DNA of 32,278 nucleotides, from contig LWCA01000328.1 of NCBI GenBank assembly GCA_001642005.1, forward strand, positions 1 to 32,278. Reading direction: 5' to 3'. Under the pieces are notes generated by a model. It was given only the letters and a program-made list of their open reading frames with translations. It ran no database searches and was not told where the DNA came from. The translations under genes were made by a program, and so were the position numbers. The stretch's first letter is position 1. The number at the start of each line of letters is the position of its first letter. Shown here one piece after another: positions 20,801 through 30,735 of this stretch. The stretch is from Intoshia linei (lineage: Eukaryota > Orthonectida > Rhopaluridae).

Positions 20801-23800
20801 TTTTAAATCAATAGTTTCACCCAAATTATGACTGCTAGCAATTTCACGCAATTCAGTCATCAAATCAAATTTATCAGCCTCACCAAACGATTTTTTAAAT
20901 CTACTCGACAAGAGCTCATTAATTTTGCTCAATACATTTTCTAAAGAAATGACTGCGTCTTTTTCAAACATTTTTGGCTTCTACAAAAATTAATCAAATC
21001 ATAAAATGTACAATTTTTAACCTCTGTGGTTAGCATGCCATGCTTAACTACTGCCCAATCAAAACTATCGGCAACGCCACTTCTTTTTTCTTTTCTTTCT
21101 TTTTTCAATTTCTTTTTTTCAGGTTTTGAGTCTTTATCAGATCTAAGAAAATTAAAATTTTAACAAAAAAAGGGCACTTTTTCAAAAATCTCGCTGCCAA
21201 ATTCTCATCTGACGATTCACCCGAATTGGCATTATCACTAGACTCCCACGAACCATCAGAAGACTAAAATTAATTGAAAATGGAAAAAAATAAAAAACGT
21301 CATCAGTATACTCTTCAGAACTTTCTTCGGAATTATAATCTTCCTTGTTAGATTCATCGGCGATCTGTTCTAGTTCTTCTAATCAAACTTTATTAATAAT
21401 ATTTCAATAAGTTTTATAAACTACACATCCTTAACTTGTATCAAAATAAATGTGTATTTAACGGTTTCACATCCAATGATTCATATATGAATTATTCAAG
21501 ATCTTCTAAAAAATCCAATTTATGAATCAATCAAAAATTCAACCATTTTTACTAAAAATCATAATTTAATAACACTAAAAAAAAAATCCCGTTTTCTTTG
21601 AATTAATTGATAGAAAATGTTAATTTAAAAAAAATTAATCAATTACCAACACTAGTTATAACACAAATTTTTTTCTTATGAATCCTCGTACACCTTAAAC
21701 CCGAATGAGTACAATGTTAATTTTTACTAAATTATTAAATATACCTTCAGATGAGTAAACGGGATTCTAAATCATATTATAATTAAAAAATAAAAATTTT
21801 ACTAATCTAAATTTTTCCATTTCATTAGAAAAATTTTTAAAATATTTTCTAGATTTCTGACGTAAAGCTGCCAACCCTTTAGCTTTAGTTTTACTAAACG
21901 TTTCACGTAATTTTTTGTCGTTCCAAGTCTAAAATATTTTAAGTTATAATTGTAAAATAATCTAAATTACATCATTGATAAAATCTTCCAATTGAACTAA
22001 ACACCGCGTATAAAATGTCGGCACACCAGAAAGTTCAAATACGTTTTTTGATTTATCATAGCATCTTGTCATTGTTTCAAATTCTAAATTTAAAATATAA
22101 AATTAACAATGTAAACTAAAACCCATGAAAAATACGTAAGATATAACGGGTCTCACTAAACAGTGAATCACAGTAAAAAAATTTCTAAATAGTGAATCAC
22201 AGTAAAAAATGTTCTGAATCAATCATTTTGCCATTTCAGTCATTATGAAGAATTTTCTTTAATTTTAAATTTTTTCAATATCCATCATTCAAAAATTCAC
22301 ATATACCAAACCTTAAGAAAAAATACAATTGTACCAACTTTGAAATAAAAAATCCAATTTTAACATTTAGGAAAAATCTAAAACATATAGCAACAAAGCT
22401 ATTACCTGATTAATTCAAAAAGTTGAGCGATTCAAACTACATGAGTTATATCATTTTGTTCACCCTGAAATTATATATAATACTATTATAATTTTATCCA
22501 GATCAAAAAAAACGTCAATTTTGTCATACAATGTTATTTATTCATTGCAAGGTTACTTGGGGATTCACTGTTTAGAACTAGATTCACTGAAATTCACTTG
22601 GATTTCATAAGATTTGCTGTGGAGTTTACCTTAAGGTTAGATTGGTTTGGTAAAAGGAGATTTTTTCCTTAAGGTTTGGTAAAATTAAATTTTTTTCGTT
22701 AAAAGTTGGTAAAATTGGATTTTTCCTTAAGTTTTGGTAAAAGGGAATTTTTTCGTTAAAGGTTGGTAAAATTGTATTTTTTTTTAAAGTTTGGTAAAAG
22801 GGGATTTTTTCCTTAAAGGTTGGTAAAATTGGATTTTTCCATAAGATTTGTTAAAAGTGGATTTTTTCCTTAAAGGTTGGTAAAAGGGGATTTTTTCCTT
22901 AAGGGTTGGTAAAAGTGGATTTTTAAAATTCACTAAGATTTACTGTGATTCACTAAGATTTACTGTGATTCACTAAGATTCACTATGTGATTTACTGAAA
23001 TTCATAATTTGTAGTGTAAATTACTGTGATTCACTGTTTAGTGTGACCGAGGTATAATGTCCCGTGCACTGTGTGATATTTTAAAAGTTATTAAATTCAG
23101 AATTATCAATAATGCTGATGCTCAAATATAATTTTAAATATTTTCAAAAAAGAGCTATTTTGGAACACTCTAGTAAAGATAATTTAAAATTTTTAAAAAG
23201 GAACAATAAAAAATAAATACAACAAAAACTAATAAAATATTAAAGTTATGAATTGATCATAAAAAATCAGCATACAGTGTAGCAGCATAATGAAATTTAT
23301 AATTTCAATTTTTAACGTATTAAAATGAAAGTTTCAATCGATTGTCACAAAAGATAAAGATTTAAAGACTATAAATTAAACAAACCTATTAATAAACCAG
23401 ACATGTCGATAATTTTTTGTTTGTTTTTAATTTTTTCAATAATTGACATAATTTCCTCCAACCGCTTGTCTTTGTGACTCTTAACAACTCTTTTAGTGTC
23501 TTCATCACTTGATTCAACTCCTTTCAAACTAAATTGAAAATTAAATCTTAACACGTAAATATGAAAATTAGAGATCATACATTGAAATAAATAAAAATAA
23601 GAAAATAAATGGGATTTTAATTTTAATACGTTTTAAACAGCGACACTAAACCAAATAAAAAGTAAACCCGTAAAACAATTTCGAAATTAAAAGGTAACTC
23701 ATATAGCCCTAGCCATCTCTCCACGCGACTGGACTTACAGTTTAAATTTGATTCAAAAAAAAGTACTTTTTTTTAAATGCTCAATTTGGAAAAATTTTAA

Positions 23801-23985
23801 AAAGTCGGCTCGGCTGTAAAAAAAATAAATATATTTAAAATTTCACAATACCGCACTTTGCTACTGTTTTATACCATGAATGTATTTATAAAGACTTACT
23901 CTTTATTAACTTTTACTTCCTCATCAGAGTATTCAGAAGATTCGTAAGACGATTCATCACTAGGTGCGGCAAAAAACTTGGACAT
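17807..23985 (-). CDS. EIF3C: Translation initiation factor eIF3 subunit C, 13 exons, complete
   Basis: Exons on the minus strand: 23985-23900, 23528-23386, 22083-21971, 21928-21803, 21766-21745, 21378-21299, 21263-21178, 21142-21022, 20980-20727, 20647-19818, 19497-19307, 18641-18438, 17974-17807. The product is 807 aa (human about 913). eIF3c is a core PCI subunit of eIF3 on the 40S ribosome and contacts eIF1 and eIF5. The acidic N-terminus with 'SSDEDTKRVVKSHKDKR' matches the family. It is followed by acidic low-complexity runs (about 164-219), a lysine-rich stretch, 'KPKMFEKDAV', the large helical core (345-620, with 'RILPYHLHINLE') and the C-terminal PCI region ending 'ASLDQPSKILIVHQTT'. 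Exon 5 is a 22-nt microexon. Intron 2 (1302 nt) hosts a foldback transposon. The exon 10 donor was set by frame as T|GTAATT. The first exon lies head to head with DHRS7B. Confidence 0.96.
18229..18406. mobile_element. Short hAT-like MITE in eIF3c intron 12
   Basis: A 178-bp segment begins CAGGGTTTCTCAT and ends GAAAACCGCTT. It is flanked by imperfect 8-bp direct repeats, AGTTATAT (18221-18228) and AGTTAGGT (18407-18414). The terminal symmetry is weak, but the 8-bp duplication size and the CAGGGTTTCTCA start fit hAT-derived miniature elements. It lies about 30 nt from the exon 12 donor. Confidence 0.5.
18800..19180. repeat. Dispersed repeat family copy in eIF3c intron 11
   Basis: Contains 'TGTGTGTCTGTGTTATCG', 'CATTTCAATCTCAGAAAATT', 'CCGGTGAAAAACCCAATTA' and 'ATCGCAACCTCA'. 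These are the same landmarks, in order, as 12910-13340 in the AspRS gene. It is non-coding. The open frame 18964-19170 lies within this repeat and is not a gene. Confidence 0.55.
22149..23050. mobile_element. ~0.9-kb foldback/TIR element in eIF3c intron 2
   Basis: Left end GGTCTCACTAAACAGTGAAT (continuing through 22176) is the near-exact reverse complement of the right end 23021-23050, with about one mismatch over 28 bp. The flanks are imperfect 9-bp direct repeats, GATATAACG (22140-22148, overlapping the end by one base) and GGTATAATG (23051-23059), so an 8-9 bp target duplication is likely. The subterminal repeats TTTACTGTGATTCACTAAGA (right) and AGTGAATCACAGTAAAAAA (left, twice) add further symmetry. 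Copies of a ~32-bp minisatellite run in opposite orientations in the two halves (about 22300-22375 and 22630-22925). There is no transposase. It is probably a non-autonomous hAT-like or foldback element. Confidence 0.8.
22625..22926. repeat. ~32-bp minisatellite, about nine units
   Basis: The unit is roughly AAGGTTGGTAAAATTGGATT followed by a T-run and CCTT. About nine degenerate copies are in tandem inside the eIF3c intron 2 element. Related copies occur at about 25195-25345 and 26930-26950, and inverted at 22300-22375 and 32140-32278. Confidence 0.8.
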
Positions 23986-24129
23986 TGTTTTAAATTAATT
24001 AAATTTACTAAGTTTTCTGTTGTAAAAATTTAACGATAAAATATAAACAATTTGTTTCTATGACTATTCTTGGATTTATCAATTTATTTAATTTAAACTT
24101 AACTTTGTTTAATTAACACAAATTGTGAA
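23986..24129. promoter_or_regulatory. Bidirectional promoter region, eIF3c / DHRS7B
   Basis: Only 144 nt separate the divergent start codons of eIF3c (minus) and DHRS7B (plus), so both promoters and 5' leaders must fit or overlap here unless upstream leader exons exist. No clear TATA box or initiator can be named in such AT-rich sequence. Confidence 0.6.
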
Positions 24130-26607
24130 ATGGGTATTACTGATGTCATAATTGAATATTTGTATAATTTTCGTTCATACATATCGAAATATCAATTTTC
24201 AATCGGATTTTTGACTATATCGACCATTTTATGTAAATTGATTGCACTCAAATTGAAAAGACGGGATAATGCTGTAAATCGTTTGTATTATTCCAATGTA
24301 CTTATTACTGGCGCGTCGTCGGGGTTAGGGAGAGGTAAATTTTACAAAGAAAATTTCTAATCGACAATTATTTCTTGTATTGACATTTTTGAACTTGTAT
24401 AAAGTATATTTAACAAAAATTCATGTTGCATGTTACAGATATAGTTGTAATTATGGGTTTATTAACCAATCCATATTTAATTGAGTTGTTTATTAATTAA
24501 ATCTATTTTTTTAATAGTTAAGAATCATTGTAATGTTAATGTTCTATTCCTTTACATGTAAGTATCATGGTACCAACTGGTACGATAAAACGATAAGTTT
24601 AAATTTTAAAGTTCACCTATTTAATTTTTGTTTTTAAACAAAAAAATTGAAAAATGATTAGTGTAGAAATAATACCTTTTTTCTGTGAAATAGTTGATTT
24701 TTTTTGTTGTAAAAGTAAATCAAGTAAAGTCGTGTAACTAAACACATTGAGTATGTGCGATTTAGATATAATGTATGGATGTGTCGTTTAATTATAAAAA
24801 ATAGAATTGGCCAAAACTATGTACCGTTTAAAGTGTAATTTGATTTTAACTTCTCGAAAAGAGGATAAATTGATAACCCTTCGAGATCAATTAAAATCAG
24901 AATACCCAGAAATCGACACAGGTAAAATTATTCATTTTATTACAGCTTTCATGCATATATTACTGTTTATTTGAAATGTTCCACATAAAAGTTAAATTTA
25001 TAATTTTAAAAATAATAGGACCACTTTTTTGGAATGATTAAAAGTGATTATATCCGTGAAAAATTAACTTTTAAATAACGTTTAGAGCAGTGGTTCTCGA
25101 TTCAAATAGTGTACCGACCCCCATTTCAAAATATTTATTTTTTTTGGACCCCAAAGGAAACATTAAATATAAAACATTTGAAAAAACTAAAGGTTTTTCT
25201 CATAAGATTTGGTAAAATCGAAAAAAATATTGGAAAAAAGGGATTTTTCCTTAAGGATTGGTAAAGTTAAATTTTTTATATTGTGGTTGGATTTAGTGGC
25301 CTTTTCAAAAAAATATTGGTAAAAGTCGATTTATTCTTGGGTGTTTGAATGTCAATATTCTTTATATATATTATATATTTTATATATATTTATATCTTTA
25401 TATTCTTTTAACACTTATGGCACTGTAAATTTTATTAATGGTGGAATAAAAGTGGAATTAAAGATAATAATGTAGCGTTCGTATAGGCTTTGGGATAATT
25501 TCCAAACGTCTTGGAATTCTGTAATAAATATTAAAAATTTTTGGTATAAAAATAAAGAAAAGTTGATAAAATTTTTTTATTATTTTATTTGAATCTCACG
25601 GACCCGAAACATATAGTTTTGAACCTCTAAAGAGTCCAAGGAGCCCAATCGGGAAACACTGGTTTACTGCTACAGATGTAATATAATTGAGACTAATTGT
25701 TTAGAAATTCGACTAATGGAACTGGATCTAGAATATGAAGAGTCTATCAATCAGTTTTTGTCGAAATTAAAAAATACTCAAATAGACGTTGATATTCTCA
25801 TAAACAATGCAGGTGTACGGGTTCGTTCAGATACTCAGTCCGTGTCACTTGAATTGGAGAAAAAAATAATGCAAATTAATTATTTTGGACCCAGACAATT
25901 AACGTTGGGTTTTTAGAAACTTTTAAAATAAACTACAAAAAATTAGGTTTTCTCAAATTGATTCAAAATAGTTACATGAAAAGATTCATTGTTATGATTA
26001 ATTCCATTCAAGGAATATCTGCAGTTCCTTATCGTGGACCATGTATGTTTTATTATAATTATTTTAATTTGTCGTTTTAATGTTCTTTTTAGATTGTGCA
26101 TCTAAACATGCCCGTTTGTTTTTATTTTTTAATTTTTTATCTGTCTACTTTAATTCTTTCTTAGTTAGAGCTTTTACTGATGTACTAAGGGCTGAAATGC
26201 ATTGTACACATTCTCATATCAATATACAAAGTATTTATCCCGGGAATATTTCAATGCCGGAATCTTATCCTCAATATGCATTTAATGGTTGTGGAGATTT
26301 AATTGAAGGTACATACTAATTCATGGTCAAATAACAAGTATTAAGGGACTACTAGTTTCTTTAAATATAAAATTTCGTTGTGGACTGGATAAATTATTAA
26401 TTCATAAAATTTATTTTCTGATTAGTCAACAATTCTAAAAAAAGGGCTATAGCGGTGGATCAAGTTGCTCGTCGTATCTTTGAATCAATTGTACAACAAC
26501 AACATGAATGCATTATAGCTCCATTAACAGTCAGATTGTTTTGTTATTTCCGAAATATTTTCAATGATATGATGATCAATTTTCAACGCAAGGAAGCTTT
26601 GAAATAA
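24130..26607 (+). CDS. DHRS7B: Membrane-anchored short-chain dehydrogenase/reductase, DHRS7B-like, 7 exons
   Basis: Exons: 24130-24334, 24805-24921, 25705-25908, 25947-26042, 26093-26113, 26165-26308, 26426-26607. GT-AG junctions with agreeing phases give 322 aa (human DHRS7B about 325). An N-terminal hydrophobic segment (about 24-40) precedes the Rossmann fold, as for an ER/peroxisome-anchored SDR. Motifs: TGASSGLG (60-67, cofactor binding), NNAG (141-144), the catalytic serine in 'MINSIQG' (S195), and Y208-x3-K212 in YCASK. 'NYFGP' and the PG motif in 'IYPGN' are also typical. The Tyr codon is split by intron 4, and the Lys lies in a 21-nt microexon. DHRS7B has been linked to ether-lipid (acyl-DHAP reductase) work; the exact substrate here is inferred. 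DHRS7B against DHRS7 or another classical SDR is the main uncertainty. Intron 2 holds a hAT-like MITE. Confidence 0.93.
25088..25661. mobile_element. hAT-like MITE in DHRS7B intron 2
   Basis: The 574-bp element begins CAGTGGTTCTCGATT, and the reverse complement of its right end reads CAGTGTTTCCCGATT (13 of 15 match). The flanks GTTTAGAG (25080-25087) and GTTTACTG (25662-25669) match at 6 of 8 positions, as expected for an old 8-bp hAT target duplication. The interior is non-coding and includes minisatellite-like units (about 25195-25345) and an AT microsatellite (about 25365-25410). Confidence 0.75.
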
Positions 26608-27416
26608 TCATATTTTTTATTCTTTTAAAAAATCCATGTTATTATAATATAAATTATAAAAAAATTCGTAAAGTTTATATTCATTGTTTATTCATGTACC
26701 GCTTATGTTGTCTCATTCAAGTTCAACTCATTAAAAATTATATAATATGAACATATTTTTTACCAATCTCACATTTTTTTACTGGACTTAAACGGGAAGG
26801 TTTTTTAAATTTTTTTGACCAACTCTTGAAGTGGAATTTTCAGGAGTAATCAAGTAAAAATAAAAACCTATTTTTAATTTGAAAATTCCACTTCAAGGGC
26901 TTGATTAAAAATCTTAACAAACCCTCTATTTTAAGGTTTGGTAAAAAAATAAACTGAAAATTTTCGATTGACATTTTAGTTAAAAATGTTCATAATATAT
27001 AATTTGTATATTATTAAAATTGAGACTTATTTACCGTTTCCCTTCGGTTAACACAATTGTGTGCGTTATATTCGTATATATCTATTTATTTTGTACATAT
27101 ATAACGTAAAATAGCTTAAAATGACCGTCTGTAACCATAGATTTCAACCTCGAAAACCAAGAATGACTCTTATTTAAATAATCTGAATTTAAAGGCCCTA
27201 ATAAGACAAGTTTGGAAACCTCTGATTTAAAGGATACGTAAAAGTGAATGGTAGTACTAGAAAACATGTTTGGTATTAGATGTTTTTACATAGAATTCTA
27301 TTCACTTTTTTAGTAAAATTAAAAAAGTCAAATCCAGTCAAGGTTTGTACACATACATACTACAGTATAATACCTTCAATATGAGATAACATAAATAATG
27401 ATTTAATAATGATAAA
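26608..27416. other. Intergenic region between DHRS7B and DNAAF1 (tail to tail)
   Basis: It holds both 3' UTRs, which I could not bound: no canonical AATAAA follows the DHRS7B stop closely. It also holds the 26825-26897 inverted repeat and a fragment with 'TTTCAACCTCGAAAACC' near 27145 that resembles the dispersed repeat family. The open frame 27082-27267 (minus) has no family resemblance and is not called. Confidence 0.6.
26825..26897. repeat. Inverted repeat, perfect 17-bp arms with 39-nt loop
   Basis: CTTGAAGTGGAATTTTC (26825-26841) and its exact reverse complement (26881-26897). The symmetry continues imperfectly outward to about 26800 and 26935, where it meets a minisatellite-like 'AAGGTTTGGTAAAA'. 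It is probably a small foldback element beyond the 3' end of DHRS7B. Confidence 0.75.
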
Positions 27417-30400
27417 TCAATCCAACTCTTCAATTAAACATTTGGTTATAGATTTTTTTAAACATTTTTCATTTTGATTCGTTATTTCATTTTCTTTTTT
27501 TAAAGTCACAAATGCTTCAATAGGAGAAGTGTATGTTTTCTGATCATTTTTATTTTCACAGATTTTTAAAGTTACAATTTCTGAGTCAATTGATTCAGAT
27601 TCTAAAGTAAATATTTTAAATTGTACAAGTATTCATTTATTATAAATGTATAATATACTATAATTATACTAAGTGTATAAAAGTTACTAAAGTGAGTATA
27701 CCTTTTTCAAAAAAAGTATTAATTGAAATTAAATCCATGATTAAATTTAAAAAACCAAATAAAATATATTTGTAAAGTTTTGTAAAAAACAATTATCATA
27801 ATATATTTGATTATTATTATCATAATTACATTATACAGACCCGTGAAAAAGTTTTAGGCACCCCCTTTAAGCGGCTATATTACAATAACGATATGTCGAA
27901 TCTTCTTAAAATTTTGGTCAAGTGATTAAAATTCATAGATAATTATGTGCCGATTAATAAAATATGTAAAATGTACTCCACTGTATTCCACTTATTGGGT
28001 TGATAAAGTAAATTATTCCAAATTAAAAATATAAATTAATTTCATTTTTTTAGTCAAAATTTAAAAAATAAAAATATTTTTTTTAAGAGCTCTGATATTA
28101 ATTTTAGCATCTCGGTTAAGAAAGTCTGCTGTATGTGACCAGATTTATATTAAAAAAATCGTAGGCTAGATATTTATATTTTTTTACATTATTATTATTT
28201 ATTTGAAGGGATTTATTTGTTATTTTTTGAACCAATAATCGTTATTCTCGACTGCAAATTTGCGTGGTCTTCATTTCTTTGGTTGATTAGTTAAATGTGT
28301 TTTTTTTACATTTCACGAAAAATAAAATTCACTGATTTTGAAATTTAAATTAAAATATAAATTTACCGGTTTGATTATTTTTATCAATTTTCTTTTTATT
28401 AAACAAACTAGAATCGACAGATTCAATTTCAGTCTGACAATGGCCATCCAGAGAAGATTTCAATTTTGAAAATTCAAAATCCATTGATTTGTCTGGTATA
28501 AAATTAGATGAAATTGATTCATTGATTTCTTTTTCTGTCGCTAATTGATAAATATATAATAAATAAAATTTTAAATACTCAGTGCGCATTTTTCATCACA
28601 AATATTTAAATTCATTTTTGAATTTAAAGAGGAAATTGAAAATTGAGATTCTTTAGATTCCACTGACACATTTTCACTTAAATCCAATTTTTCATTGTTA
28701 AATCTTTCTTCAATACTTGACAAATCATCATTTATACTTAATTCAACATTTACGTCCCAATCTAAATTTTTTGATTAAAATAGTACCGAGAAAAATTAAT
28801 GCGCCAATTTTTTTATATTTTTAAATACATTTTTTCGTTTACATGGTAACATATAATATACCTGTTATATTATTGGTGTAATTAATGTTTTTATTGTTCA
28901 ATGTTGTTACTGTCGGTAGGCATGCGTATCGAGTCTTACTTTAATATCTCAAGTTAATCTTTAACTATTTCAATGTAACAAAATTATCATTATTAAAAGA
29001 CATTTCTAATTAAACAGTTTAAAACATGACATTTGTTGGTCGAGTGATGATTGCAATTAACATCACACTATAGGCTTAGCCTGGATGGTAACACTGCAAA
29101 TTGTTATTTTATTTCGAAACCTTCACAGTCACAGGCCGACTGTACGATGCAACATGTCAGTGTAATTTTATAAAATTTAAGTAGTAATTTTTAAGGACTT
29201 TTATTTCATTATCATGTAGCGTTCATTTCGTGGTTAATACAATTACAAGGAATTAAGGTATTTTCATTTACATTAGCTAATTTATTTTGATCAATAAAAT
29301 CAATAATTTTTAATATTTTTAAGTTTATTACTTTTATTTTTATTTATTGAATCATTGATTTCAATGTCGTTTTCGTTGCACTAAATTGTATTTACAAAAT
29401 ATATATATTAATGTCTAGATTTTTACAGTTTTTCCGATCTGTTTAAACGAGGGTTTCACACAATGGGTCATATGATAACTGAATAGAAAGAACTATTGGA
29501 AATACCCAGTTGTCGCTAAATTTTTGGGTAAAAGGTGCTAGATCAAAACATTGTCAACCATTATATTTAATTCAAAATTTGTAATTTAAAAATTAATTAT
29601 ATACCTTTAACCAATCTACTTTGTCTTCATCAACTTGAGGATTTCTAATTCCCATATTTCTTAATCGCTGTTTTTCTTTTTCTATTGCAACTATTTTTCT
29701 GGTCCTTGTTAAGGCTAATTTTTAATGTATTAATTTAATGGTGACGTCAATACAGCTTGAATATGTTTGAAAAATATTGTGTTTTAGTGGCAGCCCTTTG
29801 CAAATAATTTGAAATGTTTTAATTTTTAATATTTTGAGTATTGATTTGTCATGTCATGAAAACCAATTTCAAAAGGATCCAATTTTAGCTCATTTGTGAG
29901 TGCAGTGATAACTAAATTAATGGTCAGCACACTACTCCGCGGGTATAAAAATTTCCGTCACTTTTCCAAAGAATTTTCTGAGTGTTTAAACTTTAAACAT
30001 TCGATTATCATAAAATCTGAAAAAATCTATTTGCAAAAATATTGAAATTTATTTCATATCTTAAAAGTAAAAGCATGTAAATAATCAATAACCTTCAACA
30101 GATTCCATTATCTTTTCCTGATCTGTTTTTATCCATTCAATGCGTCTTGCATTTTCTGCCTCCACACCACCAATATTCCTATATATTAATTAGTGAAATT
30201 TAAAATTTAAAAATTTTTTATTCCTTCTCTTTTTCCAGTATCCGCTAAGGCAATTTCTATTTTTCTGGACATTGAAAAAACACATTTAGTTGATTTTTTC
30301 ATTAACATATGTAATAAAAAGAAGTGGAAAAATTTATAAAAATTAAAAAAACAATTTCTCGGTTTTTGCTTTACAAAATTTAGAAACTTTGGATGAGCGT

Positions 30401-30599
30401 TTTAAAATTTTTTATGGAAACTACAAAATTTGTAGTGTAATACGAGGATTAAAAATAAAATGCTAATTATTTAGTGCATTTTTTAAGTTTGAAAAATGTA
30501 TACTTAAGTATATTTTCCAAATTTTAAAAATTACCAGGCTTCACAACATGCCCTTTCCTTAGGAAAAACTGGCCTTTCATCAAGATACGTCAAATTTTT
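27417..30599 (-). CDS. DNAAF1: DNAAF1 (LRRC50) C-terminal part: dynein axonemal assembly factor, 5' exons not seen
   Basis: Exons on the minus strand: 30599-30535, 30178-30093, 29714-29605, 29380-29332, 28761-28579, 28540-28367, 27601-27417. Phases agree across all junctions, giving 283 residues to a TGA stop. The first exon reads 'LTYLDERPVFPKERACCEAW', nearly identical to the conserved block just after the LRR repeats of DNAAF1. It joins to 'GGVEAENARRIEW' and a basic coiled region ('ESVEALTRTRKIVAIEKEK'). The rest is acidic, Ser/Asn-rich and poorly conserved, as in vertebrate orthologues. DNAAF1 acts in the cytoplasm in preassembly of outer and inner dynein arms, so its presence implies motile cilia. 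The N-terminal leucine-rich repeats should lie at higher coordinates; none was recognised up to 32278. The 49-nt exon at 29380-29332 was placed by frame alone and is the least certain. Confidence 0.88.
27836..28310. mobile_element. Tc1/mariner-like remnant in the last DNAAF1 intron
   Basis: After a TA dinucleotide (27834-27835) comes CAGACCCGTGAAAAAGTTTT and then AGGCACCCC, the look of a Tc1-family inverted terminal repeat. Near 28255-28275 the minus strand can be read as 'RPRKF', resembling the GRPRK hinge between the two DNA-binding domains of Tc1 transposases, but beside a stop codon. The opposite terminal repeat was not found, so this is a truncated fossil. The right boundary is approximate. 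Confidence 0.5.
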
Positions 30600-30629
30600 C
30601 TAAATACATACATTACTAATGTATTACAA

Positions 30630-30735
30630 AACGCGGAGAGCCAATAGTGGCCCAGCTCAGATGAAAATAATGGCCCGTATACACAAAATAAAACATTTAC
30701 GGTCTGAGATGTTTATTAGTTTGGGAAGCACTGGG
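30630..30735. mobile_element. hAT-type terminus fragment upstream of the first visible DNAAF1 exon
   Basis: On the minus strand it reads CAGTGCTTCCCAAACTAATA and later GGGCCACTATTGGCTCTCCG, wording common in hAT-derived repeats. It is GC-richer than its surroundings. No target duplication was found, so the extent is uncertain. Confidence 0.4.

Noticed and set aside
20723-20971. Separate gene starting MFEKDAV on the minus strand
   Set aside because: The Met is internal: the exon starts at 20980 with KPKMF, continuing from the previous exon in frame, and matches the eIF3c block KPKMF.
30220-30272. Minus-strand ATG-started frame 'MSRKIEIALADTGKREG' as a first exon of the 27417-30178 gene
   Set aside because: It has no GT donor that joins to the next exon in frame. 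The exon 30599-30535 ends in phase 2 and joins directly to 30178 to rebuild the conserved DNAAF1 block, so this segment is intronic.
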